Assembly: GCF_018882125.1 (NCBI RefSeq)
Contig: NZ_JACVOZ010000001.1
Coordinates: 558,001-622,000, forward strand
Source of the DNA: Polynucleobacter sp. AP-Melu-500A-A1
Lineage (GTDB): Bacteria; Pseudomonadota; Gammaproteobacteria; Burkholderiales; Burkholderiaceae
Direction: 5' to 3'
DNA length: 64,000 nt
Position 1 is the stretch's first letter; every line of letters starts with the position of its first letter. This document shows positions 34,956 through 44,005 of this stretch, in pieces. Under the pieces are notes generated by a model, which saw nothing but the letters and a program-made list of their open reading frames with translations, did not search any database and was not told the DNA's origin. The position numbers were made by a program, and so were the translations under genes.

Positions 34956-36091
34956 GTGCATCAGTTCAAACCCAAGAAGGTGAATTAATCCTTGATTCTC
35001 ATAAATTGTCCTATCACATGGACCGAGTTAATGCCTGGTCAGCAGGAGAAAGAATTGCTCCTGTAAGTGTTGATATGTCATTAACAAGAGCATGTGGAGC
35101 AATGTGCTCATTTTGCTATGCGATGATGCAGGAATCACAGGCTAGAAGTAGCATCAAAGTAAATCACGCTTTAAATTTACTAGATGATTTTGCGGAGATT
35201 GGAATTAAAAGTGTATCTTTAGTTTCTGATGGCGAAAGTACGCTAGCCAAAGCATATGTCCCCTTTATTCAACATGCATCGAAGCTGGGAATTGATGTTG
35301 GCAATGCAACCAATGGATGGGAATGGGGCCCAGAAAAAATTGAAGCAGTATTGCCATATTTAACATGGGTACGTTTCACTGTTGCAGCAGGAACACCCGA
35401 AGGTTACGCTACAGTAATGTACAAGGGTCCTGAACATACTGAAGTCTTTGATCGTGCAATCCAAAATATTAAATATGCTGTTGATTTAAAGAGAAGAAAT
35501 AACCTATCAGTAACGCTTGGTATTCAAATGGTTTTAATGCCTCATTTGAAAGATGAAATTATCCCATTCGCTCAATTGGGCCTAGACTTAGGAGTGGATT
35601 ATGCAGTAATAAAACATTGTTCAGACGATGAATCCCATACTCTAGGAATTAATTATCAAGAATATGAATCGTTGCATGGACTGCTTGAACAAGCCGAATC
35701 AATGAGTAACGATAAAACTAAAGTAATTGTGAAGTGGGATAAAATCAAAGATGGCGATAAACCCTCCTATAGTCGCTTTTATGGCCCACAATTTTTGCTG
35801 CAGATTAGTGGCAGTGGTTTGGTAGCCCCATCTGGTATGTTCTTTAATGCGCGCTACTCTAAGTTGCATATTGGTAATTTCACAGAAGAACGCTTCAAGG
35901 ATATCTGGAATTCAGAACGTTATTGGAGAGCAATGAATTATTTAGCATCCCCAGCATTTGATGCTCGCACAATGATGGGTACGCTTCCAATTCAACACTA
36001 TGTGAGTGTCGCACTCGATAATCACGCTAAAAAAATTCAATTGATTCAACCGGGGGGGGGAGTAAAGCCCCTTCATTATAATTTTTTATAA
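34952..36091 (+). CDS. Radical SAM enzyme, paralogue without SPASM cysteines
   Basis: 379 residues with the radical SAM motif C48-x3-C52-x2-C55 (CGAMCSFC), VSDGESTLA as the GGE-like motif and NATNGWEW next. The start LDSHKLSYHMDRV matches [12 protein letters not shown] of the enzyme at 25547. In the C-terminal part, where that enzyme has cysteines for an auxiliary cluster, this one has VAPSGMFFNARYSKLHIGNF and lacks them, so it probably carries only the SAM cluster. A run of nine G bases lies 31 bp before the stop. The substrate is unknown. Confidence 0.83.
   Translation: MSASVQTQEGELILDSHKLSYHMDRVNAWSAGERIAPVSVDMSLTRACGAMCSFCYAMMQESQARSSIKVNHALNLLDDFAEIGIKSVSLVSDGESTLAKAYVPFIQHASKLGIDVGNATNGWEWGPEKIEAVLPYLTWVRFTVAAGTPEGYATVMYKGPEHTEVFDRAIQNIKYAVDLKRRNNLSVTLGIQMVLMPHLKDEIIPFAQLGLDLGVDYAVIKHCSDDESHTLGINYQEYESLHGLLEQAESMSNDKTKVIVKWDKIKDGDKPSYSRFYGPQFLLQISGSGLVAPSGMFFNARYSKLHIGNFTEERFKDIWNSERYWRAMNYLASPAFDARTMMGTLPIQHYVSVALDNHAKKIQLIQPGGGVKPLHYNFL
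36052..36060 (+). repeat. G9 homopolymer near the 3' end of the second radical SAM gene
   Basis: Nine consecutive G bases encode part of a Pro-Gly-Gly-Gly stretch about 11 codons before the stop. Such tracts are prone to slippage and are used for phase variation in some bacteria, but also to sequencing error. Here a slip would only alter or extend the last residues. Confidence 0.9.
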
Positions 36092-36123
36092 AATCCCTAA
36101 AAAATTATTTAGCGTTACATCAC

Positions 36124-37053
36124 ATGAATATATTTTCTAGGTTACAAGAAAAAATACAAACTTTAATTGAAAGTAATAGGGGAAGTAGTTTATCTTTAGT
36201 GCCAATTACCTCAATAGCCTCACGTGTATTGTTTGAGAAGGTAAAAAGCGGGGAGAATGTACAAAAAGATATATTGTTATGCAAATATCTAATTCAAAAA
36301 TCAAATCTAAATATATTTACTGTTCATGGGTATTGCATTCCTTGCAAGAAAAAAACTGAATTTATTGTTGATGGTCAATTTGGTGGAGAAGTAAAAAATG
36401 GCATTTTGAGACCTAATTGGCGTGAACGCATGGAGTGTAAGTATTGCAGAATGAATAATCGGCAAAGATTGATTGCTGGATTAATAATGCAAAAAGCTAA
36501 AAATAAAAGACTTTCCATCTATTTTATGGAGCAAGTGACCCCAATATATCTGTGGGCTAAAAAATACTTAGGAAGCAGACATCGAATAACTGGAAGTGAA
36601 TACCTTGGATATGAGTACAAGGGCGGAGAAATTATTAATGGAATTCAGCATGAGAATGTAGAAATGCTAAGTTTTAAAGATAATGAATTTGATCTGATTA
36701 TTAGCAATGATGTATTTGAGCATGTGCCAAATCCAGATATTGCTTTTAAAGAGTGCAGCAGAGTTTTGAAACCCGGAGGTGAGATGCTGGCTACTATTCC
36801 TTTTTATGATCATCATGACTATTCAATTAAGAGAGCGATAATTGAAAATAACCAAATCGTAAACTTATTGCAACCCGAATTTCACGGCAACCCTCTATCC
36901 GAAAAAGGGGCTTTAGTTTTTAATGATTTTGGCTGGGATTTATTATCAAACATGAAGTTAAATGGATTTAACGAAGCAAATATTGAGCTTTACTTATCTG
37001 AGAAGTATGGCCATATAGGGCAGATGCAGTTAATTTTTAAACTAGTAAACTAA
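36124..37053 (+). CDS. Class I methyltransferase-like protein with N-terminal zinc-ribbon
   Basis: 309 residues. Two CxxC pairs (C71/C74 and C105/C108, as CIPC and CKYC) suggest a bound zinc. The C-terminal half has the Methyltransf_11 core FDLIISNDVFEHVPNPDIAF and RVLKPGGEMLATIPF. The canonical glycine-rich SAM loop (motif I) is not clear: the region reads RITGSEYLGYEYKGGE. It may therefore bind SAM in a variant way or not at all. Similar two-part proteins occur in O-antigen loci. The stop overlaps the next start (TAATG). Confidence 0.7.
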   Translation: MNIFSRLQEKIQTLIESNRGSSLSLVPITSIASRVLFEKVKSGENVQKDILLCKYLIQKSNLNIFTVHGYCIPCKKKTEFIVDGQFGGEVKNGILRPNWRERMECKYCRMNNRQRLIAGLIMQKAKNKRLSIYFMEQVTPIYLWAKKYLGSRHRITGSEYLGYEYKGGEIINGIQHENVEMLSFKDNEFDLIISNDVFEHVPNPDIAFKECSRVLKPGGEMLATIPFYDHHDYSIKRAIIENNQIVNLLQPEFHGNPLSEKGALVFNDFGWDLLSNMKLNGFNEANIELYLSEKYGHIGQMQLIFKLVN

Positions 37054-40000
37054 TGATGAGGAATAGTATGGGTGATATTTCAGATACGCTTGACTCAAGA
37101 ATTGTAGATGCTATAGGGTTTACTCCTGAATGGATAGGTCAACCGCTTTCTTGGGTAGGACATTTGCATTTTGCAAATTTTTTGATCAAAGAATGTCGCC
37201 CTAATATTTTTGTTGAACTTGGTACGCATTCTGGAAACTCATATTTTTCGTTTTGCCAGTCCGTAAAAGAACAAGGTATTCCTACAAAGTGTTATGCGAT
37301 CGATACTTGGATTGGCGATCCTCATGCTGGTGAATATGGTAATGATGTGTATGAGGAGGTTTTGGTAAATAATAAGCAGTACTCAAATTTCTCCACTCTT
37401 TTGAGAATGACTTTTGACTCAGCTATAGCTGAATTTGAAGATAAGTCAATTGATCTATTACATATCGATGGGTTACATACCTATGATGCAGTCAAGCATG
37501 ATTTCGAAAGTTGGCTGCCAAAATTAACTGAAAATGCAATTGTGCTTTTTCATGATACTCAAGTTCACTCTGCTGACTTTGGTGTTTGGAGGCTATGGCA
37601 AGAATTAAAAAATAGTTACAAGCACAATCTTGAATTTACTCACTCAAATGGATTGGGAATTTTATGTATCAACAAAAACCTAGATGAAAAAAGGTTTGAG
37701 TGGTTGTTTCAATCACCTGAAAAAGAAAACACTGTGTTCAAGTATTTTACTGAAGTGGGAAATAACTTAAGTAATTACGAAAAAGATAAATTTGTTATAC
37801 AAAAACTACTTGAATTATTAAATATAGAATTGACTTTAAAAGATGAGCAAAATGAAGTTACTAAATTTAATAAGCTCAAGATAACTATACAAAATTTACA
37901 AAGAGAATTGCGAACAAAGTCTGCATTAATGTATGAAGCAGAAAATACAAAAAATAAACTTCAAATTGACCTCCTCAATGTTATAAATTCAAGATCATGG
38001 AAAATTACTTTACCAGTTAGAGAGTTAAACAGGTGGCTCAAGTCTCCCAAACAACAACTAAATCGTTATTTAGAGCTTTTTATAAATAACCCAAAAGTTT
38101 TCCTTTCAGAAAAAAATAAAAATAAGATTTGGAAATATATAAATGGCAGTGAATCGGGTCAATACGAGAAGCTGATTAAATCTGATGGACTAAGATTAAT
38201 TGCTAAGATAGGTGGATCCAGTGAATTTAAAAAGGTAGAGCATTTGACCTTGGATCAAAGAGTAGATATTCTCTCTAAAATCCTTAAAGATCTAAACTGT
38301 AGACAATATGTGTCGTCATCTCCAATAGTGTCAATTATTATTCCAGTCTATGGGAAAATTGACTATACCCTGTGCGCCCTGTTATCGATATTTCACAACA
38401 CACCAAAGAATAGCTTTGAGATCATCGTTATAAATGATTGCTCCTTGGATGCCACTAAGGATATTCTGGAAAATATTCAAGGGATTAATTTGGTAAACAG
38501 CTTTGAAAATAAAGGCTTTATTTCATCATGTAATATTGGAGCTAGCGTTGCCAAAGGAAAATATTTATATTTCTTGAATAATGACGTTGAAGTTTTCCCT
38601 GAATGGCTGGATGTATTAGTTGAAACTTTTAAATATTTCCCTGGGACCGGTTTGGTTGGGTCCAAATTAATTTATCCTGATGGAAGATTGCAAGAGGCTG
38701 GAGGAATTATTTGGCGGGATGGTAGTGCATGGAATTTCGGGCGAAATGCAAATTCGCTCGATCCTGTATTTAATTATGCACGTGAGGTTGATTATTGTTC
38801 TGGCGCATCAATCATGATTCCTAAGAATATATTTGATTCTCTAGGTGGTTTTGATGAGCGCTATGTGCCTGCTTATTATGAAGATGTTGATATAGCATTT
38901 AAATTACGGGAAAGAGGGTATCGAGTTATCTACCAGCCACAGTCAGTTGTTATTCATTATGAAGGTGTAAGCTCAGGTACTGATATTAAATCTGGTGTTA
39001 AAGCATATCAAGAAATTAATAAAAATAAATTTTATCAACGATGGGAAAAAAAATTAGAGAATCATCAGCTGCCCGGAGAGGGTCTAGATGATGCAAAAGA
39101 TAGAATGCATAAAAAACGTATATTAGTAGTTGACAATAATACTCTAACTCCTGACCAAGATGCTGGCTCTTTGCTAATCTTTAACTTATGTGTGCTGTTG
39201 AGAGATTTAGGCTTTCAAGTTACATTCATAGCCTCAGCAGCCATGATCAATGTAGAGAAACATACGCAAAGACTGCAAAAAGTTGGTATCGAGGTTGTAT
39301 ATGCTCCATATGTAAAAAATGTAGAGGAGCATTTAAAAATTTTAGGATTAAGATATCAGGTAGTAATGATGGTGCGTCCTGATTGCTTAATTAATGTCGT
39401 AGAACTAATTAAGCAATATTGCCCTGAGGCAAAATTAATTTTTCACACAATTGATCTTCATTTCATTAGGATGATGCGAGAGTCACTTACAAAGTCAAGT
39501 GACTCAATTATGAGTGATGCTCTTAAAATGAAGGCGTTAGAATTTAAGGCCGTTAATGAGGTTGATGTCACAATTGCAGTAACAAACGATGACGCAAAGG
39601 CATTGCAAAAAGAAATGCCTGATAAAAATATTTTTACCTTAGGACTTATTTTAGAGACATATAAAAATATAAAACCATATTCCCTCCGTGAGGGTTTAGT
39701 ATTTGTTGGAGGATTTTCTCATGCACCAAATCAAGACGCTGTACTTTACTTTGTTAATGAGGTGATGCCAATGCTTTTAAAGTATCACCCTGATTTAATA
39801 TTAACAATTATTGGCTCAAATATACCAGTTGAAATTACTAAATTAGAATCTAAAAATATTAATATACTTGGATATGTAGCAAATCTGAATGAAATTTTAT
39901 CTAATAAATTGGTAAACATTGCCCCATTAAGATTTGGTGCTGGAATCAAAGGCAAAATAGCAAATGCCATGACCATTGGCCTGCCCAGCGTGGTAACAAA

Positions 40001-40265
40001 ACTAGCATCCGAAGGAATGGATCTTATTGATATGGAAAATGCAATGATAGCTGATCAGCCTCATGAGATTGCACAGGCAATTGATAAGCTTATCAGGGAT
40101 CCCAAACTTTGGAGTAAGCTATCCAGTAATTCTATAGTGCATGCCCAAGCTCTTTGGGGTAGTAAATATGCATCAAGTAGATTAGTTGAGTTATTTTCCT
40201 CGATTGGAATTCCTGTTAAGGTAAGTCCCCATGATTTAAAGTTATATGATGATACTTTAGCTTAA
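37053..40265 (+). CDS. 1070-residue methyltransferase-GT2-GT4 fusion protein
   Basis: Three enzyme-like domains in one chain. Residues about 30-210 are a Methyltransf_24 type domain with VELGTHSGNSYFSF near 54-67 and LLHIDGLHTYDAVKHDF. Residues about 255-310 are a charged coiled coil. A GT2 domain begins near 424 (VSIIIPVYGKIDYT, FLNNDVEVFPEW near 508, and the FDERYVPAYYEDVDIAFKL segment). A GT4 domain starts near 687 (RILVVDNNTLTPDQDAG) and includes GFSHAPNQDAV and NIAPLRFGAGIKGKI near 955. It may add and modify two consecutive sugars while holding the growing chain. It ends the AT-rich plus-strand operon. Confidence 0.87.
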   Translation: MMRNSMGDISDTLDSRIVDAIGFTPEWIGQPLSWVGHLHFANFLIKECRPNIFVELGTHSGNSYFSFCQSVKEQGIPTKCYAIDTWIGDPHAGEYGNDVYEEVLVNNKQYSNFSTLLRMTFDSAIAEFEDKSIDLLHIDGLHTYDAVKHDFESWLPKLTENAIVLFHDTQVHSADFGVWRLWQELKNSYKHNLEFTHSNGLGILCINKNLDEKRFEWLFQSPEKENTVFKYFTEVGNNLSNYEKDKFVIQKLLELLNIELTLKDEQNEVTKFNKLKITIQNLQRELRTKSALMYEAENTKNKLQIDLLNVINSRSWKITLPVRELNRWLKSPKQQLNRYLELFINNPKVFLSEKNKNKIWKYINGSESGQYEKLIKSDGLRLIAKIGGSSEFKKVEHLTLDQRVDILSKILKDLNCRQYVSSSPIVSIIIPVYGKIDYTLCALLSIFHNTPKNSFEIIVINDCSLDATKDILENIQGINLVNSFENKGFISSCNIGASVAKGKYLYFLNNDVEVFPEWLDVLVETFKYFPGTGLVGSKLIYPDGRLQEAGGIIWRDGSAWNFGRNANSLDPVFNYAREVDYCSGASIMIPKNIFDSLGGFDERYVPAYYEDVDIAFKLRERGYRVIYQPQSVVIHYEGVSSGTDIKSGVKAYQEINKNKFYQRWEKKLENHQLPGEGLDDAKDRMHKKRILVVDNNTLTPDQDAGSLLIFNLCVLLRDLGFQVTFIASAAMINVEKHTQRLQKVGIEVVYAPYVKNVEEHLKILGLRYQVVMMVRPDCLINVVELIKQYCPEAKLIFHTIDLHFIRMMRESLTKSSDSIMSDALKMKALEFKAVNEVDVTIAVTNDDAKALQKEMPDKNIFTLGLILETYKNIKPYSLREGLVFVGGFSHAPNQDAVLYFVNEVMPMLLKYHPDLILTIIGSNIPVEITKLESKNINILGYVANLNEILSNKLVNIAPLRFGAGIKGKIANAMTIGLPSVVTKLASEGMDLIDMENAMIADQPHEIAQAIDKLIRDPKLWSKLSSNSIVHAQALWGSKYASSRLVELFSSIGIPVKVSPHDLKLYDDTLA

Positions 40266-40276
40266 TATCTTTCATG

Positions 40277-41707
40277 TCATTTCGACTTTTTCAGGGTCAT
40301 ACTTCTTATTATAGGTATTATAGTAACTGGAATGTCAGCAAGATCTTCTGGAATGATGCCTTGATTTTGGTCTGATGGAAGTCTGGGTAGTCGATTCGAT
40401 ATAACGTGAATGATTTTTTTAAAATTATATTCTTTACAAATCCCCTCACCCAGTAATTTTGCATTTATGTAAGCTGTAAATTCATTAGTAGGCTCGTCAA
40501 TATATACCGTAGATGGATAATATATAGAAATGCTAGGACTATGTTTCGAGAAATAATTACATATCTTGTCAAAACCTTCAACATAATAATTAATATAATT
40601 AGAAACCAAACCTTCATTATTTATTTTCGAAGATTCGGCCAATATTTTTGGCGATGCAAAATAATAGATTTGATTAAATGAAGTTGGGAGATTTATATCC
40701 TCTGGATGTGTCTGAATTGAATATTGGATATAGTTACAGTTTCCTCCAGCAGCTTGAATTTCTGAAGAAAGATTCTTAGCATCACTTAGTCCAACATGGT
40801 AAGTTAAGGTAACACTTCCCCCTCCAGCGCAAATCAGTTTCGCAACTACCTCTCCTATGCCTCTTGAGCCACCAATAATTAAGGCCCTTACTTTATGAAA
40901 TTCATTTTTATGGACTAGTTTAGATAAATTAAATAATGATTCACTTTTTGTGGGTTGAGGGCGGAAAAAAGCTTCAATTGATGCTGAGATTAATTTCCCT
41001 TTAGCATGAAGATCAACCTTGTTGAACCGTGCATCAAAATTGGTAATCATGAAAGAGCGTACATCACTAGGCATAAATAATTGAATATTTAATGACGCAA
41101 AAAGTGAATGTAAGCCCGGGTATTGCATGCCTACAATTTTAGAGAGAGTTGAAATTTCTAAGACAGTGTATAGCCCTAGATATTTACAAAAAAATGGAAA
41201 TAAAGATTTTGCTAGTTCTATCTCACCAGATGGAATCCAATTTTGAATCTTTTCAACACTCAGATAATCAGAGGGAGATAGATTTATGGGTTCGGTTGAC
41301 TTGTCAAATCGATGTTGAAATTTTAAGTCATCATAATTAATATTATCAACTGTAATTAACGAAGAAACAATGCTGATCGTAGTGACTTCTATATCGCCAG
41401 TTGCGATAGTTAGTATCTTGTTAGTATCATTCCAATAACAAGATACACTTTCATCCAGAAAAATAGGTTTTTTAAATTTACATTTATACGAAGATGGATA
41501 GATACCTATTTTTTTTATCAGTGCATCAATTGCCCACATTGAGGCATTAACTCCGTGAACAATGCAATGACCATAGAGTGTTCTTCTAGAATAGATTATA
41601 TCAACATGAATGGGGTTAAAGTCACCTGATAGACGCGCAAATAAAAATTGATCATCTAAAGTAAATTTTTTAGCGCTTAGAAAAAGACCAAATTTAGAAT
41701 GGCTCAT
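40277..41707 (-). CDS. MaoC-like hydratase fused to an SDR ketoreductase
   Basis: 476 residues. The N-terminal hot-dog domain has SGDFNPIHVD near 28-37 and HCIVHGVNA, matching the Asp/His site of MaoC-type (R)-enoyl hydratases. The C-terminal SDR, from about 275, has GGSRGIGEVVAKL, a Ser in YYPSTVY and the catalytic Y-x3-K in AYINAKLLGEG. Fusions of this kind act on 3-hydroxyacyl/enoyl/3-ketoacyl thioesters. A carrier-protein gene lies just across the divergent gap, so an acyl-ACP substrate is plausible. No ketosynthase is present in the window. The middle 150 residues are unassigned. Confidence 0.8.
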   Translation of the reverse strand: MSHSKFGLFLSAKKFTLDDQFLFARLSGDFNPIHVDIIYSRRTLYGHCIVHGVNASMWAIDALIKKIGIYPSSYKCKFKKPIFLDESVSCYWNDTNKILTIATGDIEVTTISIVSSLITVDNINYDDLKFQHRFDKSTEPINLSPSDYLSVEKIQNWIPSGEIELAKSLFPFFCKYLGLYTVLEISTLSKIVGMQYPGLHSLFASLNIQLFMPSDVRSFMITNFDARFNKVDLHAKGKLISASIEAFFRPQPTKSESLFNLSKLVHKNEFHKVRALIIGGSRGIGEVVAKLICAGGGSVTLTYHVGLSDAKNLSSEIQAAGGNCNYIQYSIQTHPEDINLPTSFNQIYYFASPKILAESSKINNEGLVSNYINYYVEGFDKICNYFSKHSPSISIYYPSTVYIDEPTNEFTAYINAKLLGEGICKEYNFKKIIHVISNRLPRLPSDQNQGIIPEDLADIPVTIIPIIRSMTLKKSK

Positions 41708-41962
41708 TTTTTTTAATTTTACTTTACATACTATGAATTATCTATGTTTATCTTAAAAATCGAGATAATTATTTTACTATATCAATCAGTAAAGGTTGTT
41801 AATAGTTTTAAAAGTAGCAAGTGATGTGAAAACTCTAGAGTAAGCTTAAATTAAGGGTATGGATAAAAGATTAAAGTTATAGAAATCAAGGTCTAAAGCG
41901 CATATTTTCGACTGCAGCTATATGATATTTTGTTATGATTGTCCAAAATAAGCTTAATTAAC

Positions 41963-43747
41963 ATGAAAACTATGATCGCTAATTCTATGTTGGAAAAACA
42001 AAGTTATTTTGAAATTATCAAGACTGGAAAAAGCCTAAGCTACGAGGGATTAAGAATAATTCGAGTAGCTTTTTTGGCGGACTGTTCATTGCAGCATTTA
42101 TCAAGAATACTAAGTATCCTTGGACGTGAGCGTGGTTTTAATATTGAGATATACGAAGGCGATTTTGACAATATTGAAATGGAAGCAATAGATGAAAATT
42201 CTAATTTATACACATTTAACCCAGAATTCGTCTTCATAATTCAACAAACTCAAAAACTAAAGAATCGACTTTACGATATTAATAATCCTGAGGTTGTAAA
42301 TCAGTCCGTTGAAAATATAACTGTTATTTGGGACGCAATTAGAAAAAAATTGAATATTCCGATTATTCAATCAACTTTTGTTATGCCTGCTGAGAGAGCA
42401 TTTGGTAATTATGAGCTTATGGTGCCTAATTCATTAAGCTCTAGAATACGCGAGGTTAACGATAGAATTGTTGAAGAAGCTAGGTTGCGCAAGGATATAT
42501 TAATTAATGATATTGATTACTTATCATCAGAAGTTGGCAGAAAAAATTGGTTTGATGAGAAATTATGGCTGATGGCAAAGGCGCCATGTGCGCTAGAGGC
42601 AATGCCAATTTTGGCTAAAAATATATTAGATATTATTTTAGCTAGTACTGGGAAGATTGTTAAATGCGTAATACTTGATCTAGATAATACCTTGTGGGGT
42701 GGGATTATTGGGGATGATGGGCTAGAAGGTATACGTCTTGGGGATTATGAAGATGGTTACGCATTTTCTCAGTTGCAATTATTTGCTTTAACGCTTAAAA
42801 ACCGAGGAATTATTTTAGCGGTTTGCAGTAAAAATGATGTGAATAATGCTTTAAAACCATTTAATGAGCATCCTGATATGGTTCTTAAAGAGTCTGACAT
42901 ATCGGTTTTTATAGCGAACTGGCAAGATAAAGCTTCCAATATTAAGGCAATTCAAGAGATCCTAAACATTGGCTTTGACTCAATGGTTTTTTTAGATGAC
43001 AACCCATTCGAAAGAAACTTGGTGCGGGGAATATTGCCCGATGTTATTGTTCCTGAGTTACCGGAAGATCCAGAATCATATGTTCGTTATTTGAGCTCCT
43101 TAAATCTATTCGAGTCAACTACCTTTTCCGCATTAGATATTGATCGTGCTGAAATGTATAAGGTTGAGGCACAACGAACACAATTGAAAGCAAATTTTGA
43201 TAGCGTAGACGAATATTTGATCTCTCTTGATATGGAAATTATCGAAGAAAGGTTTAATTCATTTAATCTACCGAGAATTGCTCAGTTGATCCAAAGGAGT
43301 AATCAATTTAATTTAACAACCCGGAGATATTCAGAGTCAGAATGTCTTGAACTATCTACTAATGATTTGCACTACTATCCTTTTACTCTAAGTCTGTCAG
43401 ATAAATTTGGTGGTTATGGATTAATTTGCGTCTCCATATTAAAGTTTGAGAGCTCTGAAATCTATATTGATGAGTATCTAATGAGCTGCAGAGTCCTTCA
43501 GCGGGGTGTTGAGCACTATGCAATGAACCGAATATTTGAGATTGCTCATGATAAGGGCGCATCACGTGTGGTTGGTGAGTATCTCCCAACCAGCAAAAAT
43601 GCTATGGTGAAGGGCTTCTATGAAAAATTTGGTTTTGAATGCATTGAAGAGCGGGCTGATGGATTTTCCAAGTGGGCTTTAGCTGTTGACGTATACTCAA
43701 AAAGAAAATGCCTTATGAAAGCAACGATAAAAACTGAAAATACGTAG
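41963..43747 (+). CDS. FkbH-like HAD-superfamily loading enzyme
   Basis: About 594 residues from the ATG at 41963 (an in-frame TTG lies at 41939). The N-terminal part resembles the degenerate SGNH region of FkbH proteins. The HAD-IIIC domain has LDLDNTLWGG near 237-246, AVCSKND and VFLDDNPFER. A GNAT-like C-terminal region ends with GEYLPTSKNAMVKGFYEKFGF. FkbH proteins take a glyceryl group from 1,3-bisphosphoglycerate and load it on a carrier protein; such a protein is encoded 7 bp downstream. I infer that this enzyme supplies the acyl group for the MBOAT/SGNH pair that follows. Other three-carbon or hydroxyacyl substrates are possible. Confidence 0.9.
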   Translation: MKTMIANSMLEKQSYFEIIKTGKSLSYEGLRIIRVAFLADCSLQHLSRILSILGRERGFNIEIYEGDFDNIEMEAIDENSNLYTFNPEFVFIIQQTQKLKNRLYDINNPEVVNQSVENITVIWDAIRKKLNIPIIQSTFVMPAERAFGNYELMVPNSLSSRIREVNDRIVEEARLRKDILINDIDYLSSEVGRKNWFDEKLWLMAKAPCALEAMPILAKNILDIILASTGKIVKCVILDLDNTLWGGIIGDDGLEGIRLGDYEDGYAFSQLQLFALTLKNRGIILAVCSKNDVNNALKPFNEHPDMVLKESDISVFIANWQDKASNIKAIQEILNIGFDSMVFLDDNPFERNLVRGILPDVIVPELPEDPESYVRYLSSLNLFESTTFSALDIDRAEMYKVEAQRTQLKANFDSVDEYLISLDMEIIEERFNSFNLPRIAQLIQRSNQFNLTTRRYSESECLELSTNDLHYYPFTLSLSDKFGGYGLICVSILKFESSEIYIDEYLMSCRVLQRGVEHYAMNRIFEIAHDKGASRVVGEYLPTSKNAMVKGFYEKFGFECIEERADGFSKWALAVDVYSKRKCLMKATIKTENT

Positions 43748-43754
43748 GAGCATG

Positions 43755-43997
43755 ATGAATCGCGATCAAGTATATGAAGAGCTTACAACTTTGTTTTTAG
43801 ATGTGTTGAGTCTAGATGCCTTAAGTCTAAATGATGCTACTGTTGCATCTGATGTTGAGAATTGGGACTCCCTAAACCACATCAACTTAATAGTAGCTAT
43901 TGAGCAAAAATTTAAAGTAAGTTTTACAACAAGAGAAGTAAAAAAATTAAAAAATGTGGGTGAGATAGTAGATTTAGTTATTTCCAAAATCAATTAA
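43755..43997 (+). CDS. Acyl carrier protein
   Basis: An 80-residue acidic helical protein with the phosphopantetheine attachment motif DSL in ENWDSLNHINL (Ser about residue 39). AGGAG at 43746-43750 gives better spacing to the ATG at 43755 than to the ATG at 43752, so the later start is preferred. It differs from housekeeping AcpP (no DSLDTVEL) and is of the kind dedicated to FkbH or amino-acid/acyl loading. It needs a phosphopantetheinyl transferase from elsewhere in the genome. Confidence 0.9.
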   Translation: MNRDQVYEELTTLFLDVLSLDALSLNDATVASDVENWDSLNHINLIVAIEQKFKVSFTTREVKKLKNVGEIVDLVISKIN

Positions 43998-44005
43998 ATA
44001 AAAAC

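Noticed and set aside
41748..41768. TTATCT...AGATAA hairpin as terminator
   Set aside because: It sits between two divergent gene starts and the stem is almost only A/T, so a terminator is unlikely; a chance AT-rich palindrome is more probable.
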